Shown: positions 35,401-46,790 of the stretch, in pieces | Position numbering within the stretch: the stretch's first letter is position 1 | Layout: the number at the start of each line of letters is the position of its first letter | Assembly: GCA_905250115.1 (NCBI GenBank) | Contig: CAJNOI010000227.1 | Coordinates: 51,198 to 115,197 of the forward strand | Length of the DNA: 64,000 bases | Direction of reading: 5' to 3' | Source of the DNA: Adineta steineri | Lineage: Eukaryota; Rotifera; Eurotatoria; Adinetida; Adinetidae | Notes under the pieces: generated by a model | The model's database searches: none | What the model was told of the DNA's origin: nothing | What the model saw: only the letters and a program-made list of their open reading frames with translations | Translations under genes and position numbers: made by a program

Positions 35401-35697
35401 ACTGCTTTTTTTTCTAGTTCCGTCAACATTAAGGATGAAATAAAAATGGAGTATGACGCATTTCATATCGGACTGTCATACTATCATAATCACAAACGTT
35501 TTTAACGAGAACCGTGAAAAAAAAGAACCCACCAACTCACGACAACTCTTCGTTCTCTATAGTAAAAGATGAATAGGGAAAAAACCCAGATAGAATTCTA
35601 AATATATATGAAAAGAGAAATAACAAAATAAGATGTCATTTTTTTCTCTTCTTATAGTTGTTAACATTTCATCTCTCTTGCCATTTTCAACAAATCT
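32407..35697. other. Intergenic, one weak exon candidate
   Basis: The only protein-like frame is minus 33601-33347: FDHILIPITEKERINLIQ, then HCFVFLMNVRMIQKEHEE, with a GTAAG donor after NRVE (near 33430) and a possible AG just before 33610. I could not find partner exons or name a family. The rest is AT-rich with no RNA or repeat recognised. Confidence 0.4.
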
Positions 35698-36551
35698 ATG
35701 TCGTCTAACTCCCGGCACCTCTATCTATTTGACTGTGACGGCGGTCGTAGTAGTCTCTTTGATGAATTCAAAAAAGACCAAATTTCAGACAATGAGGTAT
35801 TCTACTTATTTTGGAATGATTACGATATAGTGGTTACTGAGAAGCTACAACAACTGGAGACAGTTAATATTCATTTAAGGAAGAGTCATAAAAAAAACGT
35901 CAAAAATTCAGCAGATGGAAAATTGATTTATTTTCTTGGTAAACTAGCAAGTGAATTTGACAAAATCAGCATTATTGGAGGTGGTGATTGTATCTACGAA
36001 GAGGTCATTGAAGCTGTGAAGTCTGATTATCCCAGTAAGACGATTAAATTGAAAAATAACCCATGTCCAGACAGCTCAGAATTAAATGCAATATTGAGTA
36101 GTCGATCAAGTGATGGTAATAAAAATTTGGTAGGCGATCAGTTGCTCTTGCACAATGGACGCCCTTATATCATGCGTACTATTCGTATCAATCCAAATAA
36201 AAAAATTCCTTGTCCCGAATGCCCTGGTCGTACAAGAAGTTATTGCTCGGTTGGACTCCATCAGCATCTATTAGAAGCACAAAAACATTCTAAAAATATT
36301 ATAGAAGTGTCACAACGTTGTTCAATTAGTCGAAAAAAAGAAATATCCTTTCCAACAGCAAATATCAAATTGATTCATTGGTCCCTAAAGAAGGATTATT
36401 TCAAACCTCAGAACAAGCTGAAAAATGCCCATTATGTCCACCTGCATCAAAGCAAAAATATAGAGCAATTAGATTATATAAAAATCTGAATGAAAAGCAT
36501 CAGATATGCAAGAATATCAAAATTCAATGCTGCAGTGAGCAGATCACTTAG
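35698..36551 (+). pseudogene. PIN-like domain plus zinc-finger protein with a homopolymer frameshift
   Basis: ATG 35698 starts HLYLFDCDGGRSSLFDEF, an acidic first strand. The domain continues with FWNDYDIVVTEKL, SADGKLIYFLGKLASEFD and KISIIGGGDCIYEEVIEAV. The order of acidic strands and a GD near the end resembles PIN/NYN-type nuclease-like domains (inference from pattern). A Cys/His segment follows (CPECPGRTRSYC...HQHLLEAQKH). At the A7 run 36333-36339 the zero frame goes to a stop at 36489. The neighbouring frame instead gives CPLCPPASKQKYRAIR...NEKHQIC, a second zinc-finger-like unit, ending TAG 36549-36551. So one indel, real or a sequencing error, separates two meaningful halves. Confidence 0.55.
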
Positions 36552-37965
36552 ACGATGTAGATGAATTTCATCGACATGTGCTCAATGATCCATTCGATAT
36601 AACATATAAAAAATATATTTAGATCGCTCTAATATTTTTGTAAAGATATTGAAGCTTTTATTCTATAACAAATTATTATTATTTCAATAAAACAATGCAA
36701 ATTAATCAAACCATAGGATGAAAAGCTGGAATCGATTTGCTTAAAAAATTAAGTTCCTTCTTTTTTTAATAGTTAAATTGAGTCAAATCGTTACGATTTA
36801 TTCTAACTATTCGCAATTGGTCTAAAACTTTACATTATTTAGATCTTACAGATTGTTGTCGATGAAAGTAAATATAGAATAATCTCTTTGACAACATTGC
36901 AGTCTCACACATAAACATCATCCACATACGGTTGATAAAGTCGTTGGTGAACATGTAGATCGATATTATATATTTAAGACGATTATTACCGCTTCATCCT
37001 CTGTTTAATGTTGTCATTTCATTTTTTCCAAATCTACTTCCTCCATATGTCTTCTGCAACCATCTGTCGCAAAAAATACTGAAAAGAACAGAACTGCCAT
37101 TTTCTCCTCAATAAATTCAGCGAAGAGAATGTTGCAAGAACGGTTAAAAACCATAACGTATATCTTATGTCAATATTGAAATAACAAACGATATATTAAA
37201 AAATACTAATGCTGGCATCGGCAGTTTATTTTTATTTTACTAATTGCGAAGACTTGAATGAAAACCGGTAAACATTGTTTTTTTTCAGATTTCGTCGAAC
37301 TTTCTATATGACTCGAGTCTATCAAAAGCTAAACGTTGTCTATTTGTGGAAAGAAAAAGAGACAAAACAATTCGATATCTGATAGATTGATATTATAATT
37401 ATTTTCAATTTTTTTTCTGCTCATATTTACAAAAGATAAAAATAGGAAGAAAGATCGTCGAGAGAATCGATATCAACATGGTTATTAACAGAGCACTTTC
37501 CATTTTTCATTCTTGTAGCTGAACATAAGCAGGATAATGTTACGTCTACAGTCATATCGACAACTATCGAACAAGGCATGGACTGAGATACAAATGTACA
37601 ATATGGAACGTTGTTATCTATGTTCATCTATGTATTCATGTGTATTGTGTCGTATAGATCTTTTAAAAAACTCAGGTATCTACCCTAAACTTCTCCTGTT
37701 TTTAAATCTCTATGGATTATACAAGATATTTGCATGTCAACATTACCATCAAAGTTGGAATGCTGTTAGGTTCATTCTTAGTCGAAGCCCATTCCATATC
37801 TTCATCTTCATTGTAAGTAAACATTTTCCTTGATGCAAACTAATTGTAATCCTATAGTGAGTGACATAAAATATTAAAATCTTTTTAAAGGCTAGTAATT
37901 AGAATATATTTATTTTTTCTTAAAGTAAATGTGCTAAATTAAATGAGAGAAAAGCAAAATAAAGT
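36552..37965. other. Intergenic; weak Cys-rich exon candidate at 37427-37627
   Basis: On the minus strand 37627-37427 reads VPYCTFVSQSMPCSIVVDM, then LSCLCSATRMKNGKCSVNN, a spacing like EGF-like adhesin exons, before a GTAAAT donor-like site at its end. It is downstream of the stop of the FG-GAP gene and could belong to another gene. Nothing else recognised. Confidence 0.35.
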
Positions 37966-39649
37966 CTACTCAGTACAAGGTAAGTTTAATCGAACTCTGA
38001 CGGTATTCGTTTCAGGATCAACAAAAACCAGATCATCTCTTCCATCTCGATTGAAATCATTTACTTTGATTGATTGAGCACATTGACCATTGCCCTCTTC
38101 ATTGGTTTCAAATAAAATATCAGTTTGATCAAAAAGTCCAAGTTTAGTTCCGAGAAAGACCGCTACAGTTCCATTGCAATGTAATACTACTAAATCATCG
38201 ATCGAGTCATTATTAAAATTGATTCGTGCAACAGATGTTGCATGAGTGTTGGTTAGATAGATTTGCTGACTAAATTTTCCAATTTTGACAGCAAGCAAGA
38301 TCTGCAATGTATCAGATTCAGGCGAAACAAGAGCTAAATCATCGAAATTATCATCATTAAACTTTCCTCTGATTAATGATAATGGATTAGCAAATACAGT
38401 GTTATATGCCACTCGTGGATCATACTCAATATCAGTATAATTGATAGAAGAGATTGTCACCACTTGATTGTTGCTACCACATAAACTGAGATCATTGTAT
38501 TTTCCATCATCATCGAAATCACTAATGACTACCGAAATTATAAATCCATTGGCTATCCAATCTTCACATAGAGTACCGCAGACAGAATCGAATCGTCGAC
38601 CATTATCTCGATTTAAATAGATTCCTAATGGAAATCGTGAAGTTAAGGAATCCTGATTAGGGACGACCAAATCAAAAGATTCATCCCCGTCAAGATCAGC
38701 AGTTTCAATCTCAGTTGATTTAGTAGCAGAAAAACTGTATGAAAATGCGTATGATACTGAAGAGAATGAAACATTCGTTGGTACACCAAAGAAAATAGCT
38801 ATTTGGTTTACTGTCCATAATGTAATAGCTAAAAGAGAATGAAGTTTAAATGAAGCTATCCGAAAAATTTCTAGAACAAACATTGTAATTAGGATATTTT
38901 CAGCTATTTTTTAAGGAGTGATCAACTACCTGGCATATCAAATATCTAGAAAGTTTTCCAGTAGTTTGTGATTATTATTGCAATATATGTAACTGTTTAT
39001 CGATAATCTCTGTAGGTACATCGTTATTCTAATTAACTAATTTTTCAGTATGATTCGACTGCTTATGCTAACAAATGAATGAAACTGATCTTTGTAATCT
39101 TCAAATAACTCTCAGTTACCGATATTTTACCAAGATAAATTTTTCGACACTTACCAAAGTCCAAAAATGTATCATTATTAAAATCAGCAGTTGCTATTCC
39201 CGCTGGACAAGTTCTATTCCCCGTTGAATAAATTTTTTGTGTCCGAAACGTTTCATTTCCATTGCCTAACATTACGCTGAATGAATCACTGCCACAATTT
39301 GTTACGGCTAAATCTAAAATGAAATCTTTATTAAAATCGCCTGTAATGACCTGCTTAGGATCATCGCCAGTCGCATATGTTTGAAATTGATTTTTCAAGT
39401 TCATATAGCAAATATCTAAAAATAAAAGAAGAGTTAGTGGATTGTATAGTATCTTTAAATATACCAGTTATTGTTGATGTTGATTCTAATGTAGAGCTAA
39501 TGGTTGTTGTCGTGGTTCTCTTAGTTGAAACGATCGTTTGATATTCTGAATATCTCTTCAAAACCCAAACGATCGAAACTATTATTACCATTGTCACAAG
39601 CAATAAACTAACAACAACTACATATGCACGTTCTTTCTGCTTTCTATAT
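37966..39649 (-). CDS. TM7 plus seven-motif FG-GAP/VCBS ectodomain
   Basis: Exon 39649-39465: basic RKQKERAY, membrane segment VVVVSLLLVTMVIIVSIVWV, then a Thr/Ser stalk (TKRTTTTTISSTLESTST). The next exons carry calcium-loop-like motifs DFNKDFILDLAV, DFNNDTFLDF, DLDGDESFDLVV, DFDDDGKYNDLSL, KFNDDNFDDLAL, NFNNDSIDDLVV and DFNRDGRDDLVF. Seven such motifs suggest a seven-bladed propeller of the integrin-alpha/VCBS kind. The C-terminus is extracellular if TM7 exits outward. The second motif is split by intron 38829-39154. Confidence 0.85.
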
Positions 39650-42600
39650 CTTAAAAAAAATATAATAAATATCACAAATTCAAGATTTTTGTTTATGAAT
39701 TTTTTTCGTACTTACCCATTGGTTTCTTCATTCGTGGAAGAAACAGGAATCTTAAAAACAAAACAGAATAGAATGAATATATTGTACATGATAGTAACCT
39801 GATTGATGTCTACAACAGAAGTCATTTCGATATTGTTATTATCTTGATCGATGACAATAATACTTGATTGTTGTATGTCTGTTGTTACTTGCCGTTTTTT
39901 CTTCCGATAATCCAAGATCTTAATAATTATCCATGCTCCACCAGATACAACAATATGTAGTCCTTTGGTTAAACCACCAAAAACAGCGATTAGAGTTGTT
40001 ATTACATAAATTTGATTAAAGTTCGTTGAATAAGAATAATGACATTGTTGAGGAGCACAGGCATTAAAATATGATTCATATGATGTTTGATGGACCCATT
40101 GTAAAACAAAAAGTTGACCAAGAAGTGTTTCAATTGTTATGTTTAGTTCAGACGATGTCTTGTAAGTAAATAGTTGAACTGGAATAGGTCTAGAATAATA
40201 GATAGCTGTACGCATCAACTCCAAACATGTTTTATTGTAGAGACAAGAAAAACTTGATTGAAGAAGGGCATCGAGAATTAGACAACCAACGCGAAAACCT
40301 GGAAGAGTTTCTTTCAATGATTGATTCGACGTCCGAAAATCAAAATTGGACAGATACGAACAGTTTGAATGTACAGCGCATGAACAATTATCTTCGTCAT
40401 ACGTGTTTGACAGAGTTAGTACATCTAATGAAGGCGAATCTATACTTATTTCATCAGATGAAAAGTCTACATCTCTCAAAATGAATTTCCAATTGGATGA
40501 AAGTACTGATACTAATTGATTTCCATGATTGACTGCTTGAATCAATTTAATTATTTGCATAAACTGATGACCTCTTGTGGTCTCAAATTGTTTTAATAAT
40601 GCTTCTGTAGAAACTTTAAATTCATCACGTGGAATAACATGTCGTGTAAAATAATCTGTTTCTTGAAATGCATATAATGCAACAGTTAATGTCTTTTTTG
40701 AAAGTGAACAAAGCTTTGATATTATTTCAAATTGTACACCAATTATTTTACGGAAATCTGAATCATCACCGACACGACTCATGTCTTTTCCTTTCAAAGC
40801 TTCAAACCATTTTGATGTAACGAAAGTACTTGTACATATTTGGTGATATTGAGGTTCAATTTGAGAAATAAATTTATCATATTTGATTGCAATATGATTA
40901 CAGGGACATTTTAATGTTCGAGGATATTGAGAAAGTAATTCTTCATATTGCGACACTGATGGAGATTTGATCACAACGGTAATTGTATCGTATTGTAGTG
41001 ATGTATATAGAAGAAGAATAAGCAATGCTATAATAAGAAAACATAAATAGAATCGAGTTTTACGTCGACTTCGACGAATTATTATTGGATTTTCTGATTG
41101 TGGAATAGTCGGAAATAGGTCTAATTCGAACAAATGTCGTTTTATTAATCGAAATTGATGACCAAGTTCTAAAAGGAAAGTAATATGATTAAAAAAACGT
41201 TCTTTCAAATGTTGAAATCCTATATCTTACTTAATCGTACAGACATATTTTCTGTCACATCGTCACTCGTTACATTTCGTTGTCGACGTAAGATTTTCAT
41301 CCAAATATAATAGATAAATTTAATAATAATTGGTGTTAGTAGACGTAAGACGATATTGAGACCACCTATCGATCCAACAATTGTTGTTATCATATAAATA
41401 TAATGGAATCTCCTCTGATACGTATATTGACAGGTGCGTGGATGACATTCATCAAAATAAGACTGGTAAGAACTTTCATTATTCCACGATCGAATAAATA
41501 AATCATTTGCCAAGGATTCGATATAATCAAATTGTTTGTTCAGAGAAGATGATGATGGCAATTCAAGTGGAGTAAAATTCGTTCGTGATACACTTGAATT
41601 GATGAATTGTGTTATTTTAGCGAGGCATTTTGCATCGTAAAAACATTCTAATGTTGAATTGAAAAGCGACTGAAGAGGAAACCATGTTTGAATCGTGCCT
41701 GGAATGGGAATATGTTCCATTTGATCGTCAATAATTACTGTCGATAGATAACATTCATTAGTAGAAAAAGGATAACACTTACATTCCTGCTTTTCTAGAA
41801 AAATATTATCACATCCAGGTTTTTCCTTCCAATTATAGGAACGCATATCTAAATATAGGTTTGCTTCTGTTTGACCTGAATACACATAAAAAACTGTATT
41901 TCTTGGTGTAATGAATTGATTGATTTCTAAGTTTGCTTTTATTAATTGAACTGTCTGTTGAAAAGTTTCTGGCATTGTTCTTTTAAATTGTTCCACAATT
42001 AAATCAATTTGAATCTGAAATGATTCTTGACTAAGAACGTCATTGGTAACAAGTTCAGTGAGAAAAAACGTTTGTAGACTTTCTTCAATGGTTTGATTGG
42101 CCATACGGCAAAGTGTAGAAAGAAGTTGAAAATGATATTCTGCTTGTGAACGAAAATCATGAGTAAATAATTTTGATGAAGAAGATTCGTTATATTTAAG
42201 GTTAATCCAATCCGCAGAAACGAAATCACTCAAGCAAATTTCATGATATATTGGTTTGATAGACGAAATGAATTGACGATATTTTATGGTAGTTTGTTCG
42301 CATGGACAGCGAAGTGTATCTGAATGTTTAGCATAAAGCTGTATGAAATCTGTAAATGATGGTGATGGAACGGTAACACTGATCGATTGTGGTGTAATCG
42401 AAGTAAAAAGAATAAGAATTGTTAAAGCTAAAAAGAAAAGAATTAGATAGAGTCGTGTCGTATGACGTTCTTGTTGAAGAATATTTTCATCTTGTGATGG
42501 AGGAATTTTTTTGAATAAATTTAATTCCTGGAGTGATTTTTTTAGCCGTGATAATAATCCCATTGGAGAATTACCAGAAGAAGATGCTAGAATAAAAAGA

Positions 42601-43911
42601 CAAAGTGCATAGGAAATCTATGGGATTTCAAAGACATTTACTTGCATTAGGTTCAGCTGATGCGGATTGTGTCACATGTGTTCGTTGTCGAATAAACAAT
42701 TTTAATATAAATGGCCAGATTTTTGTCACAATGAGCGGAGAAATTATCATAAATGCTGAGGATAATCCACCAAACAATCCAATTAATAATGTTAAAATAT
42801 TTAACAAACTATAGTGCTCCATCAAGCTATATTGACACGAATCAGGCAAACAATTATTAAAATATTGTTCATACGATGTTGTGTTAATCCATTGAATCAC
42901 AAATAATTGACTTAATAATGTCTCGACTGTCGAATTTGACATTGATGAGTTGAGTGGTTCAAAATTAGCTGATGAATTACTAATCATATTAATCCATGTT
43001 TGATTATATAATGGTTGAAGTGTAGATTTGAGTAGTGCACTTAACATATAGCAACCTATTTGAAAACCTGAAACAATATCATTATAAACTGTTGTAGGAC
43101 CCATACAATTAGTAGCAGTTGAACTTGAACAAGTACAAGTAGAACCATTCAAAAATGTATACATTAATCCAGAATAAGGAATAATATCGTCGCCGAATGT
43201 TGTTTGGAGTATGTTTGGTAGAACGCTGGATACTGACGCTCCAGTCATTAATAAATTCTGTGCGGTCATATCTTGAATCAAATTTAGTGTTCTCAAGAAT
43301 ATTTTGGGTGTTGAATCAATGAATTCTCCGATAAATGAATTCAATTGAGCTTGAAATTGTTCTTCGAAAACTAATTTTGATTGAACAAATTCCCGTTGTT
43401 GGAATAATTCGAGACTGTTAGAAACGGTTTCCTTTGCTAGTTGACAAAAGGAACGTAATGTTTTAAATTGAAAAAAGGCTATTCGACGAAAATCAGTTAA
43501 ATCTGAATTATTCCAACTTTGTTCATAGAGAATCTGTAAGTAATCAATCCAGTCATTAAAGACAAATTTACTTTGACAGAATTCATGATAGATAGGTGCA
43601 ATGGAAAGAAATTCGTTATACTTGATACCTATTGTAGAACAATCGCATTCTAACGATGTATATGAGAGTAAAGTACGGTATCGAGACAATGTTGGAGACT
43701 TAATAATGATTGTTTGAGTATAAGATGCGGTAGAATAATAAAAGGCCAAAATAATAATGGATATTATAAGGAGAAGTAAATACAATCGAGTTGATCGACG
43801 TTCATTTTTGATAACATGTTCATCTTCTATACCTGTCTGCATCAGATTTAATTCAAGCAAATAAGATTTGAGAAACGTGAACAGTGCACGACAATAAACT
43901 AAGATCGACAT
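37966..43911 (-). CDS. Three-module two-TM protein with FG-GAP ectodomain (1795 aa)
   Basis: Six exons: 43911-42642, 42586-41231, 41168-39716, 39649-39465, 39415-39155 and 38828-37966. All five introns (55, 62, 66, 49 and 326 nt) are GT-AG and phase-compatible, and no internal stop is met, giving 5388 nt. Domain order: three copies of a module (leader, TM1, ~300-aa Cys-patterned loop, TM2) at residues ~1-423, 424-875 and 876-1360; TM7 at ~1370-1392; a Thr-rich stalk; then seven DxDxDxxxDL loops. Predicted topology: N-terminus and module linkers inside, loops and propeller outside. Each module also has a tempting early stop just past its donor, which would give separate single-module proteins if unspliced. 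Start ATG 43911 is the first in frame. Function unknown; a pre-assembled trimer is a hypothesis. Confidence 0.85.
39716..41168 (-). CDS. Module C of the FG-GAP gene
   Basis: Starts LGHQFRLIKRHLFELDLF, then RRKTRFYLCFLIIALLILLL as TM1. Loop motifs: TLKCPCNHIAIKYDKFI, YHQICTSTFVTSKWFEAL, NCSCAVHSNCSYL, VGCLILDALLQSSFSCLYN, YFNACAPQQCHYSY. TM2: IAVFGGLTKGLHIVVSGG, less conserved after the GGL. The long cytosolic tail includes a Gln/Asn/Asp-rich part. A 48-nt stretch after DINQ (GTTACT...TTTTTAAG) is a multiple of three and could be a retained or optional intron. Confidence 0.8.
41231..42586 (-). CDS. Module B of the FG-GAP gene
   Basis: Starts SSSGNSPMGLLSRLKKSLQE after the splice, then RHTTRLYLILFFLALTILIL as TM1. 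Loop motifs: TLRCPCEQTTIKYRQFI, YHEICLSDFVSADWI, QECKCYPFSTNEC, LFNSTLECFYDAKCL, YFDECHPRTCQYTY. TM2: TIVGSIGGLNIVLRLLTP. The tail ENMSVRL continues by splice (A|AA gives Lys) into module C; unspliced it stops at TAG 41220-41222. Confidence 0.85.
42642..43911 (-). CDS. Module A of the FG-GAP gene
   Basis: Leader CRALFTFLKSYLLELNLMQ, basic NERRSTRLYLLLLIISI into TM1 (~43-60), then SLECDCSTIGIKYNEFL, YHEFCQSKFVFNDWI, TCTCSSSTATNC, IGCYMLSALLKSTLQPLYN, and before TM2 YEQYFNNCLPDSCQYSL; TM2 LLIGLFGGLSSAFMIISP (~366-405). Splice at 42641 replaces the tail SKCL-stop with a link to module B (A|CA gives Thr). Compared with B and C, the CPC of motif 1 is CDC and the CYxxxCL of motif 2 lacks its last Cys. 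Confidence 0.85.
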
Positions 43912-45649
43912 TTTATTGATCTAGAAAATATGATAAAAAGACTTGTAAAATGTTAGAGTGTCTCTGCAGCGTTAGGAAACTATGCTAGAAATTCTGTTGA
44001 CTTTCTTATCAAATATCATTATCTCTAGTTGTTTTTCGTCTACATTTTCAGTCTGTTATTGCTATTTGCATTATGGTTGTTGGTAGGAGTCAGTTTTGTC
44101 ACCATTGATCAATTGAGACAAGATCTAAAAGTCTGTTGTGATATGAAGAACTGACAGATTATCGTGCATAGTATGTGCCGTCTTTTCAGCGATCTTACTT
44201 TGCAAGACCATTCACCGAACGACCAGATAACTGGGAATATTTAGAATAAGTTCTAATATTAATAGTCAAAAGAAATGGAGAGGAGAAGTGATTTAAATAA
44301 CTAGATAACTGAAATTCAAGTCAAAGTTATATTAAAAAAAACAAAAATGAAGTTCAACGTATTTTCTGTTTCGATAATAGTGAGAAAGAGTAGATAAATT
44401 CTATATGCCATTAGTTAGATAGATAGATAGATAGAGAACAGAAAAAAAGCGGTGAATACTGATAAAGTCATTATTGGAATTTCGCTTTATGTTTTCAACG
44501 TCACTTTAACAAATTTTTATAGATTATGTGTATCTCACTAAAGCTAACTGCGTAAAAGAATGTAAATGCCATATATTTTTATTCGAATATTCAATAATTA
44601 CACTAGGTATAAATATTGACTAGGAGAAAAAAATAAATGACCAGTTGTTAGACATCTCATAATGTTAAGAGAGAAATGAAAAATGTTTTGCAAGATAAAG
44701 AAAACAAGGAAATGAAAAAAAGCAACTTCATTCATTTATACATTGGGCTAAGTCAGTTCGAATCAATTTCAACTAAATATACAGATTCGACTTTTTAAAA
44801 GGATTATTTTCAAAACAAAATTTTAGCAGATAGTTTTAGCTGCAAAGATCTTCAGAATAATAAATAAGATTTCATGAGGTTTTTAATCCGATGATAATCA
44901 TTTATTACAGTCCACAACATTTGATAGAAACGAGAAGTATCTGTCTAATTCGACTTATAATATAAATGAAAATTTTCTACATCTCTCCTCATCTCAGTAA
45001 AAAAACGCAAAAAATAAAGTATTACCTTGCCTCTAAATGAAAAAGAAATACTTACTTACTCGTAGATTGAGCAAAAGAGAAAAGGGAAAGTTTTGTTTTT
45101 TTCCTAATCTACAGGAAAATATCTATTTTTTTAGGCATTTATCAGTGAAACAAAACTTTATCTTTTGCACAGGAAGAACTGCTGGCGTTTTCCCCGGTTA
45201 TTTTTGAGTTGATATTATGCAGTCGAAGTAGATAGCTCCTGAAAATTCGTTCATAGTTACGTCATGAATTTGTTAATTTTCAGAAATGCACTAGAACTGC
45301 TAAGCGAAGAACCTCAAATCTATATTAGGATTCTCTTACTGACTGCTTCTAGTAAACTATGCAAATCATCAAAAGACAATTTATCAGACGAGTTTTTTAA
45401 AAATAATGGGAAAACATCAGTTTCCGTTGACTTTTCATAGAAAAACATTTTTTTCAACATCGGAAGAAAAAGCAGTTTTTGCAAACCGTACCTTATGTCG
45501 ATGAAATGTCGTTGAAAAATATCTTGAGTATGGATGTGGATGAAGCTCGCGAACACTGAGAGAGACGCTTATCTTCATCCACAAACACACTCAATCAGAT
45601 GCTAAAAAGAAAATGTTAGAAAACAGTATGCATATTCTATCATATTTTT
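43912..45649. other. Intergenic, no supported gene
   Basis: A short GATA simple repeat lies at 44415-44435. The minus frame 45556-45320 (DIFQRHFIDIRYGLQKLL, then ETDVFPLFLKNSSDKLSF) is protein-like but has no ATG and no recognised family; it could be a lone exon. Confidence 0.4.
44415..44435. repeat. (GATA)n simple repeat
   Basis: Five consecutive GATA units. Confidence 0.9.
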
Positions 45650-46440
45650 GGATAACAGTTTGCAGATATATTTTATCCGTTGTTAAGATATTTCTAGTTA
45701 TAATATAGTATTTTTATAAAATATTCAACAGAAAAGAAAGAGAAACAACAAAGATCTATAATCTGAGAGTCACAAAGAAAAAAGATTTTACAAGTAAATC
45801 GCACGAGGAGTAGAAAATCACATATACTAATATATTTAACAAAAGTCTTTTCAATTGTGCATGTTATATTGTTAAATAACGCCTTTTTTTCACAAGAAGT
45901 GCACAGAAACCATTGATTATTGACTGAAGAAGTTCTTCCGATATTTAGTGAGATAATAATAAAATATTCGTCTTAACATTTCAGTTTTAAGATCTGTTCT
46001 GCTATCGACTATCGTCATTATTCTGATAATGTTAGTCTTGTATTACAACGTCTGAATCTCTATTTTTCCTCACAAAACATTTAGTTTGTTTTCAATCAAC
46101 ATTCTTCTTCCATCCAAAGAGTCTATTAGATGACTTTTATCCTTTCACAGTTGTATTCACAAAGTTAATATGCAAGCAAATTTTCATATTTTCTACACTT
46201 TCAAATAAATCATATGAGAGACACTCATAATTATCATGCGTTTCATATGTTTGTTCTGTTGCATCATTGAGAACTAATATGCAATAGTAGTTGATAGTTG
46301 ATGTATTGCATTCGTCGCAACATTTCACTACTCGTTTCTCTAATATACATACATGTTATGGTACTGTCATGTGGAAGAAAAGGTAATAATCAATTATTTT
46401 TGTTGACTGTAAACAATTGTCTTCGTTCTTCTCTGCCACT

Positions 46441-46448
46441 TATATATA
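46441..46448 (+). promoter_or_regulatory. TATA box of Cys-rich gene 1
   Basis: TATATATA begins 91 bases before the ATG at 46532. The second copy has TATATATA at 50250, also 91 bases before its ATG, and the leader between (TTCTCATCATTTCATCAAC) is almost unchanged. Confidence 0.6.
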
Positions 46449-46531
46449 TGCACACACCTGTTCTCATCATTTCATCAACTATTTCTCATCGTACTCCACT
46501 CTACTTTCACATTTACATTACTACTATCAAT

Positions 46532-46711
46532 ATGCCAGTTGTTGTTCGTTCAACCTGTGGTTCATGCTGTGATCCATGCTGCGATCCTTGCTGTGGTCCA
46601 CGATGTGTAGTACGTACTACTACTGTATGCTGTAGACCTACACCAGTCAAAGTGATCAATAAGACAACTGTCACCGTCAAAAAATCATGTGCCAGAGTTT
46701 GCTGCTGTTGA
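46532..46711 (+). CDS. Small Cys-rich protein 1 (59 aa)
   Basis: ATG 46532 to TGA 46711. Starts MPVVVRSTCGSCC, has three DPCC/GPRC-type repeats, then VVRTTTVCCRPTPVKV, a Thr/Val/Lys stretch, and ends ARVCCC. About 22 percent Cys, mostly as CC pairs, with no signal peptide or TM. It could bind metal or cross-link into a structural layer (keratin-associated-like); I cannot name a family. The longer frame upstream is probably untranslated leader, because this ATG is shared with the second copy and conservation starts at the TATA box. The paralogue is at 50341-50496. Confidence 0.75.
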   Translation: MPVVVRSTCGSCCDPCCDPCCGPRCVVRTTTVCCRPTPVKVINKTTVTVKKSCARVCCC

Positions 46712-46762
46712 TATAAACACTTCTCTTCTTTTTCTATCATTTGATTGAATATAATATAAACT

Positions 46763-46783
46763 AATAAAATAAACCCGGGCAAA
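46763..46783 (+). terminator. Poly(A) region of Cys-rich gene 1
   Basis: AATAAAATAAACCCGGGCAA, 52 bases past the stop, repeated almost identically after copy 2. The CCCGGG just downstream is unusual in this AT-rich DNA and is also kept. Confidence 0.6.
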
Positions 46784-46790
46784 AACTACT

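Larger units (their letters stand above)
45650..46790. repeat. Segmental duplication, copy 1
   Basis: Matches 49330-50570 in the same orientation. Shared words include GTTTGCAGATATATTTTAT, AGAAAAGAAAGAGAAA, TTCATCAACTATTTCTCATC and the whole Cys-rich gene with its poly(A) region. Copy 1 has ~110 extra bases around 46230-46340. The upstream intergenic part is much more diverged than the coding and TATA-to-ATG part. Confidence 0.75.

Noticed and set aside
40227-40484. Plus-strand ORF of 85 codons
   Set aside because: Shadow of module C on the minus strand, which has family motifs and splice support.
42605-42814. Plus-strand ORF beginning MHRKSMGFQRHL
   Set aside because: Antisense of the end of module A and its intron.
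7293-43911. Naming the two-TM family as DEG/ENaC channels
   Set aside because: Topology and the TM2 glycines are suggestive, but the family's diagnostic motif after TM1 and its cysteine-rich domain layout are not recognisable; kept only as a hypothesis.
44415-44435. GATA repeat as a regulatory array
   Set aside because: Five perfect units are best explained as a microsatellite.
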